From Stackebrandtia albiflava (GTDB lineage Bacteria > Actinomycetota > Actinomycetes > Mycobacteriales > Micromonosporaceae), in NCBI RefSeq assembly GCF_007994225.1, contig NZ_VLLL01000006.1, forward strand, positions 930,001 to 994,000: a stretch of 64,000 nucleotides of DNA. The letters are read 5' to 3'. Below are positions 7,861 through 17,506 of this stretch, one piece after another; position 1 is the stretch's first letter, and the number at the start of each line of letters is the position of its first letter. A program made the translations under genes and the position numbers. The notes beneath the pieces are model-generated. The model searched no databases. It was not told the origin of the DNA and was given only the letters and a program-made list of their open reading frames with translations.

Positions 7861-9171
7861 TTGTCGAGCAAGCCCACCGTTTACGTGGGGATGAGCGCCG
7901 ACCTCGTCCACCCCGGGCACATGAACATCCTGCAGAAGGCCGCCGAGCTCGGCGACGTCACCATCGGCCTGCTCACCGACGCGGCCATCGCCAGCTACAA
8001 GCGGCTGCCCCACATGACCTACGCGCAGCGCAAGGCCGTGGTCGAGAACATCAAGGGCGTCACGCGGGTCGTCCCCCAGGAGACCCTGGACTACGTGGCG
8101 AACCTCCGCGAGATCAAGCCGGACTACGTCGTCCACGGCGACGACTGGCGCACCGGCGTGCAGGCGCAGACCCGGCAGCGCGTCATCGACGCCCTGAAGG
8201 AGTGGAACGGCGAGCTCGTCGAGGTCGAGTACACCGAGGGCATCTCCTCCACCCAGCTCAACAAGTCGGTCAAGGAGGTCGGCACCACCCCCGACGTCCG
8301 GCTCTCCCGGCTGCGCAGGCTCCTCGAAAACAAGCCGCTGGTCCGCATCCTGGAATCCCACAGCGGCCTGACCGGCCTCATCATCGAGACCGCCACCGTC
8401 GAACGGGACGGTCGCAAGATCGAGTTCGACGGCATGTGGTCGTCGTCGCTGACCGACTCCACCGCGCGCGGCAAGCCCGACATCGAGCTCGTCGACCTGA
8501 ACTCGCGGCTGCAGACCATCAACGACCTCTTCGAGGTCACCACCAAGCCGCTCATCTACGACGGTGACACCGGTGGAAAGCCCGAGCACTTCTCCTACAC
8601 GGTCCGCTCGCTGGAACGCCTGGGCGTCTCGGCGGTCATCATCGAGGACAAGGAGGGGCTCAAGCGCAACTCGCTGTTCGGCACCGAGGTCGCCCAGACC
8701 CAGTCCTCGATCGAGGACTTCGTCCACCGCATCCAGGTGGGCAAGAAGGCCCAGATCACCAAGGACTTCATGATCATCGCCCGGATCGAGAGCCTGATCC
8801 TGGAGCAGGGCATGGAGGACGCCGTGACCCGCGCCAAGGCCTACATCGAGGGCGGCGCCGACGGCATCATGATCCACTCCCGGCAGAAGAGCCCCGACGA
8901 GGTCTTCGAGTTCTGCGACCGGTTCGCGAAGTTCGACAAGAAGGTGCCGCTGGTGGTCGTTCCCACCAGCTACAACACCGTCACCGAGGAGGAGTTCGCC
9001 GCCCGCGGCGTCAACGTGGTGATCTACGCGAACCAGCTCATGCGCGCCTCCTACAAGGCGATGTCCGCGGTCGCGAAGTCCATCCTGGAGAACAGCCGTT
9101 CGGCCGAAGTGGACTCCCAGATCGCCAACATCAAGGAAGCCCTCGCGATCATCCCGGAGAACGAGTCGTGA
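7861..9171 (+). CDS. pepM: Phosphoenolpyruvate mutase with N-terminal cytidylyltransferase domain
   Basis: 436 residues, two domains. Residues 1-150 are an HxGH-type cytidylyltransferase: HPGH at 17-20 and the late EGISSTQLN motif, as in TagD- and ethanolamine-phosphate cytidylyltransferases. Residues 170-436 are PEP mutase of the isocitrate lyase fold: DGDTG at 234-238 (metal-binding acidic residues) and the diagnostic EDK-x5-NS at 262-271. PEP mutase makes the first C-P bond by rearranging PEP to phosphonopyruvate. The fused domain probably activates a downstream phosphonate with CTP. The start is TTG 7861, because AAGGAG lies 5 bases upstream and the HPGH domain begins at once; the upstream in-frame ATG at 7798 would add 21 unlikely residues. 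Its stop overlaps the decarboxylase start (GTGA). Confidence 0.95.
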   Translation: MSSKPTVYVGMSADLVHPGHMNILQKAAELGDVTIGLLTDAAIASYKRLPHMTYAQRKAVVENIKGVTRVVPQETLDYVANLREIKPDYVVHGDDWRTGVQAQTRQRVIDALKEWNGELVEVEYTEGISSTQLNKSVKEVGTTPDVRLSRLRRLLENKPLVRILESHSGLTGLIIETATVERDGRKIEFDGMWSSSLTDSTARGKPDIELVDLNSRLQTINDLFEVTTKPLIYDGDTGGKPEHFSYTVRSLERLGVSAVIIEDKEGLKRNSLFGTEVAQTQSSIEDFVHRIQVGKKAQITKDFMIIARIESLILEQGMEDAVTRAKAYIEGGADGIMIHSRQKSPDEVFEFCDRFAKFDKKVPLVVVPTSYNTVTEEEFAARGVNVVIYANQLMRASYKAMSAVAKSILENSRSAEVDSQIANIKEALAIIPENES

Positions 9172-10304
9172 GCATCGATCCCGCACGGTTCTGCGACCAC
9201 CTGACCGCTCAGGGCGTCACCCTGTTCACGGGGGTGCCCGACAGCCTGCTCAAGCAGCTCGGCAGCCACATCATGGCGAACCTCCCCCGGGAGCGGCACG
9301 TCATCGCCGCCAACGAGGGCGGCGCGGTCGGCCTGGCCATCGGCCACTACCTCCGCACCGAGACGCCGGCGCTGGTCTACCTCCAGAACTCCGGATACGG
9401 CAACACCGTCAACCCGCTGCTGTCGCTGGCCGACCCCGACGTCTACGGCGTGCCGATGCTCGTCGTCGTCGGATGGCGCGGCCAGCCCGGTGTCAAGGAC
9501 GAGCCGCAGCACGTCAAACAGGGCCGGGTGCAGCGTGAGCTGGTCGAGGCCATGGACCTGCCGTGGTCGGTCCTGCCGCACGACCCCGACGAGGCCGAGA
9601 AGCTCGTCGAGGAGGCGCTGGCCGAGGCCGTCGAGAAGAAGACGCCCTACATCCTGCTGGTGGAGAAGGGCACCTTCTCCGACGCCGCGAAGCTCCCGAA
9701 GACGCCGTCCGACCTCCCCAGCCGGGAGGACGCCCTGGTCGCCCTGACCCGGGCCGTCGGTGACGACGCCGCGATCGTGTCCACCACGGGCATGCTGTCG
9801 CGGGAGCTCTTCGAGTACCGGGTGAACAACGGGCTCTCCGGAGACCGTGACTTCCTCACCGTGGGCGGCATGGGGCACGCCAGCTCCATCGCGTTGGGTG
9901 TCGCCATGTCCGAGCCCGACCGCGAGGTGTGGTGCTTCGACGGCGACGGCGCACTGTTGATGCACCTGGGATCACTGGCGGTGATCGCGGACTTCGCGCC
10001 GCGCACGTACTTCCACGTGGTGTTCAACAACGGCGTCCACGACAGCGTCGGCGGCCAGCCCACCTCGATCGGCAAGGTCGACATCCCCGCCGCCGCCAAG
10101 GCGCTCGGGTACCGCCACGCCGCCGCGACCGGTGACCTGGCGGCCCTCCCCGGCCTGGTGGCCGAGCTGCGGTCGCACGGCGGCCCGGCGCTGCTCGAGT
10201 TGAAGGTGAAGCCGGGCAACCGCGCCGACATCGGCCGGCCCACCCGCACCCCCGCCGAGAGCAAGGCCGCCTTCATGGCGGCCCTGCGGGAATCCACCGG
10301 CTGA
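9168..10304 (+). CDS. ppd: Phosphonopyruvate decarboxylase
   Basis: 378 residues, a thiamine-diphosphate enzyme. The N-terminal pyrimidine-binding half has the activating Glu in [11 protein letters not shown]. The C-terminal half has the cofactor motif [10 protein letters not shown], then [13 protein letters not shown], typical of phosphonopyruvate decarboxylases. It removes CO2 from phosphonopyruvate to give phosphonoacetaldehyde and makes the unfavourable PEP mutase step effectively irreversible. GTG 9168 overlaps the TGA of the mutase gene by four bases, so the two are translated together. No 2-aminoethylphosphonate aminotransferase follows, so the pathway continues by reduction. Confidence 0.95.
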   Translation: MSIDPARFCDHLTAQGVTLFTGVPDSLLKQLGSHIMANLPRERHVIAANEGGAVGLAIGHYLRTETPALVYLQNSGYGNTVNPLLSLADPDVYGVPMLVVVGWRGQPGVKDEPQHVKQGRVQRELVEAMDLPWSVLPHDPDEAEKLVEEALAEAVEKKTPYILLVEKGTFSDAAKLPKTPSDLPSREDALVALTRAVGDDAAIVSTTGMLSRELFEYRVNNGLSGDRDFLTVGGMGHASSIALGVAMSEPDREVWCFDGDGALLMHLGSLAVIADFAPRTYFHVVFNNGVHDSVGGQPTSIGKVDIPAAAKALGYRHAAATGDLAALPGLVAELRSHGGPALLELKVKPGNRADIGRPTRTPAESKAAFMAALRESTG

Positions 10305-10333
10305 CCCACCTCTTCACGGAGTCGGGTGACTTC

Positions 10334-10363
10334 GACCTCGACCGGCCGGACAAGGTCGAGGTC
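10334..10363 (+). other. Hairpin in the decarboxylase-reductase spacer
   Basis: A perfect 10-base stem, GACCTCGACC (10334-10343) with GGTCGAGGTC (10354-10363), and a 10-base loop lie in the 102-base gap before the reductase. There is no T-run, so this is more likely a processing, stability or attenuation element than a full terminator. Confidence 0.5.
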
Positions 10364-10406
10364 ACCCGGCTCCGGACCCGAAGCACGCGCATCCAAGGAG
10401 ACAGCC

Positions 10407-11558
10407 GTGACACTGCCGACCGACCGCGACCTCCACTTCGGCCCCGGTGCCATCGTGACCACCTGGCGCGCGGTGCCCGAACTGGACGGCCGCCGGGTGC
10501 TCCTGGTGTGCGGTAAGAACTCCTTCGACGGCTCCGGTGCGGCCGAGTGCCTGCCGGAGTTGCGGGGCCGGGCCACCGTCCGCCGGTGGAGCGACTTCCG
10601 GCCCAACACCGACGCCCGCGACCTCGTCGAGGGACTGCGCATCATGGCCGAGTACGACCCGGACCTGGTGCTGGGCGTCGGCGGCGGCAGCGCCCTCGAC
10701 ATGGCGAAACTGCTGTGCGCCTACCGCGGCATCACGGAGGAGACCGCCCTGCACGAGGCGATCCGGGCCGGTGCGGCCGTCACCGAACGCCGGCCGCGGC
10801 TGATGTTGGCGCCGACCACTTCCGGCTCGGGATCGGAGGCGACCCACTTCGCGGTCGTCTACATAGGGGAGACGAAGTTCTCCATCGCCGGACCGGCGAT
10901 GCTGCCCGACACCGTCGTCCTCGACCCCGAGATCACCCGGTCCGCCTCCCCCTACCAGCGCGCCACCTCCGGCATCGACGCGCTGGCCCAGGCCGTCGAG
11001 AGCCTGTGGGCGACCGGAGCCACCGACGCCAGCCGGGAGTTCGCCCGATCCGCGATCCCCCTGCTGATCGCGGCGCTACCCGACTTCGTCGCCACCGGCT
11101 CGTCCGAATCCGCCGCGGACATGGCGCGCGGCTCCCACCTGGCGGGGCGTGCCATCGACATCTCCAAGACGACCGCGGCACACGCGCTGTCGTACGGCAT
11201 CACCAAGACCTACGGGCTTCCGCACGGGCACGCGGTCGCCCTGACGTTGGGCCGTTTCATCGCCGCCCACGCCGACGCGGACGACTCCCGCCTGCAACCG
11301 GGCGTCTCACCCGACACCCATCGCGCCGCGCTGGCCACCGTGTTGGCCGAGTTCGGCGCCGCCGACCCGAAGGCCGCAAGGGACGCGTTCTACGGTCTCG
11401 CGGAACGCATCGGCCTGTCCATGGACCCGGCGGCCGCCGGGATCACCTCACGCGACGCCGTCGCCGACCTGGTCGGCCGGGTCAACCTGGAGCGGCTGAA
11501 CAACAATCCCGTGCGATTCACCCGTGAGGGGTTGCAGGACGTGGTCCTCCCGGGCTGA
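10407..11558 (+). CDS. Iron-type alcohol dehydrogenase, predicted phosphonoacetaldehyde reductase
   Basis: 383 residues, group III (iron-dependent) alcohol dehydrogenase fold. The nucleotide-binding GVGGGSALDMAK and the metal region GIDALAQAVESLW, then PHGHAVALTLG, are clear. In the first metal pair Asp is followed four residues later by Gln rather than the usual His. By position after PEP mutase and phosphonopyruvate decarboxylase it should reduce phosphonoacetaldehyde to 2-hydroxyethylphosphonate, as PhpC/FomC-type enzymes do. GTG 10407 is chosen because AAGGAG lies 6 bases upstream; the open frame extends to 10326 without a good site. The role is inferred from family and context. Confidence 0.88.
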   Translation: MTLPTDRDLHFGPGAIVTTWRAVPELDGRRVLLVCGKNSFDGSGAAECLPELRGRATVRRWSDFRPNTDARDLVEGLRIMAEYDPDLVLGVGGGSALDMAKLLCAYRGITEETALHEAIRAGAAVTERRPRLMLAPTTSGSGSEATHFAVVYIGETKFSIAGPAMLPDTVVLDPEITRSASPYQRATSGIDALAQAVESLWATGATDASREFARSAIPLLIAALPDFVATGSSESAADMARGSHLAGRAIDISKTTAAHALSYGITKTYGLPHGHAVALTLGRFIAAHADADDSRLQPGVSPDTHRAALATVLAEFGAADPKAARDAFYGLAERIGLSMDPAAAGITSRDAVADLVGRVNLERLNNNPVRFTREGLQDVVLPG

Positions 11559-11617
11559 TCGCGCCGGTCTCGAACAGGGCCGGATCTCACCGGTCGTGAA
11601 CCTATACGAGGAATCAA

Positions 11618-14600
11618 ATGGCAACACTTTCGGTCGTCGTACCGATCTACAACGTCGAAGAGTTCCTGCGGCCGGCGTTGGATTCGCTGGCGAACCAGAC
11701 CTTCGACGATCTCGAAGTGGTGATGGTCGACGACGGTTCCACCGACGGCAGCGGCCGGATCGCCGCCGAGTACGCCGAGAGTGACAAGCGTTTCCAACTG
11801 GTCACACAGGCCAACGGCGGACTCAGCCGGGCGCGGAACACCGGCGCGGAGAACGCCACCGGCAAGTACATGACCTTTGTGGACTCGGACGATCTGATCC
11901 CGCACTACGCCTTCGCCACCGCCATGCGAGTCCTGGAGACCACGGGGTCGGACTTCCTCACCGGCCGCGTCAGCCGACTCGACAGCCGGGGCATCTTCAG
12001 CGTGCCCATGCAGCGGGAGTCCCACCGGGAGAGCGTCCTGTCGACGACCGTCGCCAAGACCCCGCAACTGATCCGCGACCTGTTGGCGGCCAACAAGATC
12101 TACCGCCGCTCGTTCTGGGACCACGCGGGACTGCGGTTCCCCGACGGTCTCAACTTCGAGGACGGGCCGGTCAGCATCCGGGCGCACGCCCTCGCGACGA
12201 ACGTCGACGTCCTGAACCTGCCGGTGTACTACTGGCGGCTGCGCGAGGGGGCGACCCGGTCCATCAGCCGGCAGACGTCCGACGCCCACTTCTTCGTGGA
12301 CCGCATCGCCACGTCGATCATCAGCATCGACCTGCTGACCGAACGGCGGCCGGAACTGCTCGAACCGTTCTTCGCCATGGACATCCGGCATAAGTTCGGC
12401 ATCATGTTCCGCAACCTCCACCACGCTCCGCCGCCGGTCCGGGAACAGTTCATGTCGGCCGCCGGTCCGTACCTGGCGCGCGTCCCGTCCCGGGTCGTGC
12501 AGGAACTCCCCGACGCGCTGCGCCGCCGCGTCCGGCTGGTCGCCGATGGAGACCTGGCGGGCCTGATCGACGAGCTCGCCGACGGAGGCAGGAAACCGGT
12601 GAGCCTGCCCGGCGAGGGGGACGAGACGGTACGCGGGGCACTGAAGAAGTTCACACCGCTGCGGGTGTTGAAGAGGTACGTGGGTCAGTCCACCGGCGAC
12701 GCGAAGTCCAAGGGCAGGCTCTATTCCCTCGGGGTTGACGATGGGGCGCTCGAACTGCGGGGACACGCCTACATCGAGGGACTTCCGAGCGAAGGGCGGA
12801 TCACCGCCGCCAACCGGTTGTTCTGGGCGCGGCATCTGAAGTCGGGTACCCGGGTGAGCATCCGGTTCACCAGTCTGCCGAGTCCGCAGGCGACGGCCTC
12901 CGTGACCGACCTGTCCTGGGGTTCGGCGCATTCCGGCTACCACGCGAGACTGCCGTTGTCGAAACTGCGGGACTCCGACGGGAGCTGGCGCTACGGGGAC
13001 TGGGTGTTCGCGGTCGGCGCGTTGACGGCGAGGGGCGCGCACACCGGTGGTCTGCGCACCGGCGCGGACTTCACCGATTTCGGCCTGCACCCGATCGACG
13101 TCGCCGATGACCTGCGGATCGTCCCCACGGTGGTGAGCGGGGTGCTGCGGCTGCGTCTGGAGCGCCCCGAGGTGAGCATCACCGATGTGAGCACTGTGGA
13201 CGGCGTATTGCGGTTGCGCGGCACCTCGCGGGCGCCGCTCACCGACGCGGCGACGCTGCGGTGGTGCCGGGTGCCCGGGGTCCCCGAACTCACCACGATG
13301 GTGACCTCCCACCACCGGACACCCGAGGGGTTGACCGAGTTCACCGCGGACCTGGAGCTGGCGGCCGTCATGTCGCAACTGGGCCCGGTCCAGGTCGTTC
13401 CGGTGGCCGGCACGCAGGACAGGCTCTTCGCGGACCTGCTGCCGTCCCCCGACGCGGCGCCCTACGAGGTGCGGTGCAGTGAGGGCATGTCCGCGGGCGA
13501 GGGCTTCTACACCGGGGTCCAGATCGTGGTGGACTCCGACATCGACGGCCGGACGGCGTTGACGCTCGTACCGGCGTTGCCGGTGATCACCTCGGCGCGG
13601 TGGAGCCCCGACGGCGTGTTGGAGCTGTCGGGCGTCGGCGGAGAACACGTCACGGGGCCCGAACTCGTCTGCCGCCACACCGGCCGCAAGGAGGAGCGGG
13701 TGCTGCCGATCGACGTCGCCGACGACGGCGGTTGGTCGGTGCGTCTCGACCCCGAGGCGGCCCCGCTGCCGGCGGCCACGGTCGCGCTGCGTGCCGGAAG
13801 GTGGCGCCTCGTGCTGCGGTTCCGCGACGCCCAGGGCGACCTGGTCGACACGGACCTGTCGTACGCACCCGACGCGATCTCGATCACGCAGGGGCTGCCG
13901 TTCGGGGAACGGTACCTGGTGACCAGGGTCGGCCTGGAGGCGTTGATCCTGAAGGTGGCGCCGCGCCGCGCCGACGACGAACGCGGTACCTACAACATGT
14001 CCAGGCTGAGCACGATCGTCTATCCCGAGATGGCCCGGACGCTGCCGCTTCGCGACGTGGTGTTGTACGACAGCTTCTTCGGCAAGCAGTACTCGGACTC
14101 GCCGCGCGCCCTGCACGAGGCGTTGCGGGGACGGGACGACGGCCTGCGGCACGTGTGGGTGACCAAGGACGCCCAGGCTCCGATCCCCGACGGTGTCGAA
14201 CGCGTCGAGCACGGCAGCCGTGCCTGGTGCGAGGCACTGGCCACCAGCCGGTACGTCGTGGCGAGCACGCACCTGCCCTACTGGTTCCGCCGGCGCGAGG
14301 GCCAGACCGTCGCCCAGACCTGGCACGGCATCGGATTCAAGCGGGTCGGCTTCGACATCGAGTCGGTGCAGTTCAGCAACAAGGCGTACCTGCGGAAGGT
14401 CGCGCAGGAGACTCCGAACTGGAGCTTCCTGATCTCACCCAATGCGTTCTCGACCGAGATCCTGCGTAGGGCGTTCCGGTACGAGGGCGAGATCATCGAG
14501 ATCGGCAGCCCCCGGAACGACCTGTTGATCTCCGGTGACCGCGCCGAGCTGAGCAGGCGGCTGAAGGATGACCTGGGTATCCCGCAGGACCGCAAACTGA

Positions 14601-15136
14601 TCCTGTACGCCCCGACATGGCGGGACAACGAGTACCACCGGGTCGGACAGTACAAGTTCGACATGCGGTTGGACGTCTCCCGGTTCCCCGCCCGGCTCAA
14701 GGAGGAGTACGCGCTCCTGGTGCGGCGGCACCCCAACACCATCGACGACCTGTTGGGCTACGGCAACGGTTTCGTCTACGACGTGGCCAACCACCCCGAC
14801 GTCCGGCAACTGCTGGCCGCCGCCGACGTGTTGATCAGCGACTACTCGACGATCTCGCTGGACTTCGCCAACACGGGCCGACCGATCATCTTCTACACCT
14901 ACGACCTGGCGCACTACCGCGACCAGCTCCGCGGCTTCTACTTCGACCTGGAGAACGAGGGTCCCGGGCCGGTGCTGGAGACCACCGACGAGGTGGTCGA
15001 GGCGCTGTGCGACCTTCCGAAGACGCAGCGGGACTACGCCGAGAGGTACGCGCGGATCCGGGAGATCTTCGGTCACGCCGAGGACGGGCACGCCACCGAC
15101 CGCTTCATCGAACGGCTCTTCGCGGACCGGCGTTGA
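11618..15136 (+). CDS. Bifunctional GT2 glycosyltransferase / CDP-glycerol glycerophosphotransferase (TagF-like)
   Basis: 1172 residues. Residues 1-230 are a family 2 glycosyltransferase: VVVPIYNVEEFLRPALDSL, VDDGSTDGS and the FVDSDD metal motif. A long middle part (about 340-780) has beta-rich composition without a motif I can name. Residues 800-1170 are a full TagF-type domain: VVLYDSFFGKQYSDSP, AQTWHGIGFKRVG (WHG histidine), LYAPTWRDNEYHR, RRHPNT and ISDYSTISLDFANTGRPI. It can thus add both a sugar and a polyol-phosphate, the logic of a polymerase for a sugar-polyol-phosphate repeat. ATG 11618 has ACGAGGAA a few bases upstream. It follows the reductase by 59 bases and ends at a strong terminator. 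The actual donor could be CDP-glycerol or a CMP-phosphonate. Confidence 0.88.
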   Translation: MATLSVVVPIYNVEEFLRPALDSLANQTFDDLEVVMVDDGSTDGSGRIAAEYAESDKRFQLVTQANGGLSRARNTGAENATGKYMTFVDSDDLIPHYAFATAMRVLETTGSDFLTGRVSRLDSRGIFSVPMQRESHRESVLSTTVAKTPQLIRDLLAANKIYRRSFWDHAGLRFPDGLNFEDGPVSIRAHALATNVDVLNLPVYYWRLREGATRSISRQTSDAHFFVDRIATSIISIDLLTERRPELLEPFFAMDIRHKFGIMFRNLHHAPPPVREQFMSAAGPYLARVPSRVVQELPDALRRRVRLVADGDLAGLIDELADGGRKPVSLPGEGDETVRGALKKFTPLRVLKRYVGQSTGDAKSKGRLYSLGVDDGALELRGHAYIEGLPSEGRITAANRLFWARHLKSGTRVSIRFTSLPSPQATASVTDLSWGSAHSGYHARLPLSKLRDSDGSWRYGDWVFAVGALTARGAHTGGLRTGADFTDFGLHPIDVADDLRIVPTVVSGVLRLRLERPEVSITDVSTVDGVLRLRGTSRAPLTDAATLRWCRVPGVPELTTMVTSHHRTPEGLTEFTADLELAAVMSQLGPVQVVPVAGTQDRLFADLLPSPDAAPYEVRCSEGMSAGEGFYTGVQIVVDSDIDGRTALTLVPALPVITSARWSPDGVLELSGVGGEHVTGPELVCRHTGRKEERVLPIDVADDGGWSVRLDPEAAPLPAATVALRAGRWRLVLRFRDAQGDLVDTDLSYAPDAISITQGLPFGERYLVTRVGLEALILKVAPRRADDERGTYNMSRLSTIVYPEMARTLPLRDVVLYDSFFGKQYSDSPRALHEALRGRDDGLRHVWVTKDAQAPIPDGVERVEHGSRAWCEALATSRYVVASTHLPYWFRRREGQTVAQTWHGIGFKRVGFDIESVQFSNKAYLRKVAQETPNWSFLISPNAFSTEILRRAFRYEGEIIEIGSPRNDLLISGDRAELSRRLKDDLGIPQDRKLILYAPTWRDNEYHRVGQYKFDMRLDVSRFPARLKEEYALLVRRHPNTIDDLLGYGNGFVYDVANHPDVRQLLAAADVLISDYSTISLDFANTGRPIIFYTYDLAHYRDQLRGFYFDLENEGPGPVLETTDEVVEALCDLPKTQRDYAERYARIREIFGHAEDGHATDRFIERLFADRR

Positions 15137-15141
15137 CGACG

Positions 15142-15179
15142 GCGGCCCTCCCCCCGGGATGCCCCGGAGGGAGGGCCGC
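15142..15179. terminator. Bidirectional terminator between convergent polymer genes
   Basis: Perfect 10-base arms GCGGCCCTCC (15142-15151) and GGAGGGCCGC (15170-15179), with further C/G pairing inside. It lies 6 bases after the stop of the rightward gene and 19 bases beyond the end of the leftward LicD gene. Confidence 0.8.
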
Positions 15180-15197
15180 TCCGCGTGTCGGCCGTGG

Positions 15198-17123
15198 TCA
15201 GCCGAAGTCGACGCTGTTGGGGTCGGCGTATCCGAAGAACCGCCCGGCGGCCGGGTTCTCCCTGCGGATCTGCTCGGCGCGTGCGGTCATCTTCTCCACT
15301 TCGGAGGGATTGAGCCGGGCCAACCGCAGAACCGCCAACTCGGCCGGGTCACGGTAGTAACGGAAACCCGGTTGCGGGGTCTGCCAGTCCGGGCCGTAGT
15401 TGTCGGCGAGGAACGCCTCGGTGTCGCGCGGGATGTACACCTCGCGGCCGAGGAGGTTCGCGCTCTGGACCGGCGCGAACTGCTCCCGGGTGAGCTGGTG
15501 GCTCCGGAAGCTCCACGCCCGGCCCTCGTAGAACCACATCGGGTTGATGTCCAGCCGGACGTCACCGACCCGCAGGTGGAACGGCCGCCCGTCGATCGCC
15601 ACCCGGGTGTCGTAACCGTGCCGGGCCAAGGCCAGCATCAGTTCCTCCGCCTCCCGCTTCATACCCGCCGGGTCCTCGGCGCGGCTGACGTAGCCCACGT
15701 CGAGATCGTCGTCGCCGGGAATGAAGTCACCGTTGCGGTAACACCCGAGAAGGGTGCCGTAGCAGAGGAAGAGGTCGATGCCGAGCTGTTCGGCGCACAG
15801 TTTCCTCACCTCGACGTAGGCGTCGAGGTGGCGCTCGTCGGCCTGTTCACCGCCCGGAGGGGAGAACCGGCCCTTCTTGTTGATCTTGTTGCCCTCGTCC
15901 AGCAGGCCGTTCAGTCGCCCGGACCCGCCCGGGACCGAGACGTCCACGTTGCAGATCGAGCCGGTCGTGACGAGCGGCCGGTCCTGCACCGACAGGCTCA
16001 GTACGGCACGCGACGGGAAGTCGTCGACGACCCGGTGGAGGATCGTCAACTGGAACTTGGGCAGCCACTCGTTCTCCGCGGGGGAGATCGACGCGATCCG
16101 GCGGCTGTTGAGCATGATGTCGATGTCGTGGGTGGTGCCGGGGAGCACGAAGCCGCTCAGGGCCAGGCCGTTGTTGCTGAACTCGGCCTCGAAGAAGCCC
16201 GCGATGCCGTCGAGATCGGCCGGTTGACCGGGGAAGATGCGGCGGTGCAGCCACAGGTCGGCGCCGACGGTGGGCTCCATCAGCTCCTTGACGTGGTCGA
16301 GGCGGAACCGCCACGCCAACCTGGTGTTGTGGACCCAGGGGGCGTCGATGCCGTCCAACCGGCGCAACGCCTGCGTGTAGTACTCGGCGGCCTGGGCGTG
16401 GTCGCCCGCCGACTCGTACAGCCGGGCCAGTTGGAACGGGCTCTTGGTGGGCGACTTCGGTGCCTTCACCACCTCGCGGAGTTGCGTGGTGGCGATCTGG
16501 TAGCCCTCCTTGGCGTCCTTCGCGGACACCTTGACGACCTTGCCGTCGTGCAGCTCGAACGGGCAGAGGTAACGGCGTTCCGCGGCCGCGGCGAGATGTT
16601 GCCGGCGGGCCGCCGTGGACTTGTTCGTGTCCAGGAGCCGCCGGTAGACCGAGAGGGCCTTGCCCCAGTTGCCGGTCTGCTGGTAGGCGTTGGCGAGTTC
16701 ACGGCGCAGGCCCGGCTCAGACGGGATGTAGGACAGGCCGCGCTTGAGCATCTCCACCGCGGTGTCGGGCTGTCCCATCGCGAGATACGCCCTGCCCATC
16801 GGGGCCAGCGCCTCGACGCGCCCCGGATCGAGTTCCAGGGCAGCCCGACTGTCCTCCAACACCTGCGGCCACTGCTTCAACTTGGCGTAGACGGCGGCGC
16901 GCCTGGCGAGCAGTTGCGCCTTGTGGGGTGCACCCGCCTGGATGGCCGACGAGTAGGCCGCGACGGCCGCCCGCCACTTCTCACGGCGTTCCCTGACCAT
17001 GCCGAGCCGGAATCCACCGGAGGCCGTCGGCAGTGCCGAGAGGCCGGCCTCGGCGAGCCGCCACCATTCCCGCCGAGACCGGTTCACGACTCGTGACAAC
17101 TGTCGCTTCGCGTTCTGTTTCAC
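15198..17123 (-). CDS. TPR-repeat protein with C-terminal LicD-family transferase domain
   Basis: 641 residues. The N-terminal half (about 25-210) is tetratricopeptide-like helices: repeated AYSSAIQAG, SRAALELDPGRVEAL and LKRGLSYIPSEPGLR units. The C-terminal 200 residues carry the LicD core LFLCYGTLLGCYRNGDFIPG followed by DDDLDVG, the metal-binding acidic triad. LicD proteins transfer phosphocholine or a similar group from a CDP-linked donor onto a glycan. In this locus the likely donor is the CMP-phosphonate made by the PEP mutase fusion, which is inference. GTG 17123 is chosen for GGGAG five or six bases upstream; the frame extends to 17156 without one. It is the only leftward gene inside the polymer cluster, convergent with the TagF-like gene and divergent from the acetyltransferase. 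Confidence 0.82.
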   Translation of the reverse strand: MKQNAKRQLSRVVNRSRREWWRLAEAGLSALPTASGGFRLGMVRERREKWRAAVAAYSSAIQAGAPHKAQLLARRAAVYAKLKQWPQVLEDSRAALELDPGRVEALAPMGRAYLAMGQPDTAVEMLKRGLSYIPSEPGLRRELANAYQQTGNWGKALSVYRRLLDTNKSTAARRQHLAAAAERRYLCPFELHDGKVVKVSAKDAKEGYQIATTQLREVVKAPKSPTKSPFQLARLYESAGDHAQAAEYYTQALRRLDGIDAPWVHNTRLAWRFRLDHVKELMEPTVGADLWLHRRIFPGQPADLDGIAGFFEAEFSNNGLALSGFVLPGTTHDIDIMLNSRRIASISPAENEWLPKFQLTILHRVVDDFPSRAVLSLSVQDRPLVTTGSICNVDVSVPGGSGRLNGLLDEGNKINKKGRFSPPGGEQADERHLDAYVEVRKLCAEQLGIDLFLCYGTLLGCYRNGDFIPGDDDLDVGYVSRAEDPAGMKREAEELMLALARHGYDTRVAIDGRPFHLRVGDVRLDINPMWFYEGRAWSFRSHQLTREQFAPVQSANLLGREVYIPRDTEAFLADNYGPDWQTPQPGFRYYRDPAELAVLRLARLNPSEVEKMTARAEQIRRENPAAGRFFGYADPNSVDFG

Positions 17124-17506
17124 TGTTCTCCCGAATTGCTGGCGAGGTGGTGGCACACCCGCGTGGATCGCTTCGCATCACGGCGAACCACGGTGCCGGT
17201 TACAGGGTATTCCGTCGCGCGAGGCCGCGGATGCACGCACCGGCAAGGTCACACACCGCGATGTGGTCACCGCGCGGTGGATTCACGCCCGCGTGCCCGA
17301 CTTCGCCCGTAACGTACCGCTATGGGTGTTTCCCGGTGGGGCGTAACGGTTTCCGGCGGGACGGCTCTCCGGCCGAGGCGGGGTGGTGGCGAGACACCGG
17401 TGCTTCGGCCGACGGATCTCCGCCGGTTCGCGTGGTGTCTCTGGAACCATGGCGCCCGGCGGTGCGGACCCGGTCGACCGGGTCCGCCGAGGGGAGGACG
17501 ACACCG
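17124..17506. other. Divergent intergenic region between licD-like and acetyltransferase genes
   Basis: 383 bases. Open frames cross it on both strands but none has a ribosome binding site or family likeness. It must carry promoters for both directions. No clear -35/-10 pair or operator was found. GGGGAGG at 17491-17497 is the ribosome binding site of the rightward gene. Confidence 0.4.

Noticed and set aside
11390-14326. A 978-codon minus-strand frame opposite the dehydrogenase and TagF-like genes
   Set aside because: It spans the ends of two clearly coding genes and the spacer between them, with composition typical of an antisense shadow.
17033-17506. N-terminal extension of the acetyltransferase to 17033
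   Set aside because: The extra 158 residues are Arg/Pro/Gly-rich without family likeness, and a good ribosome binding site precedes ATG 17507.
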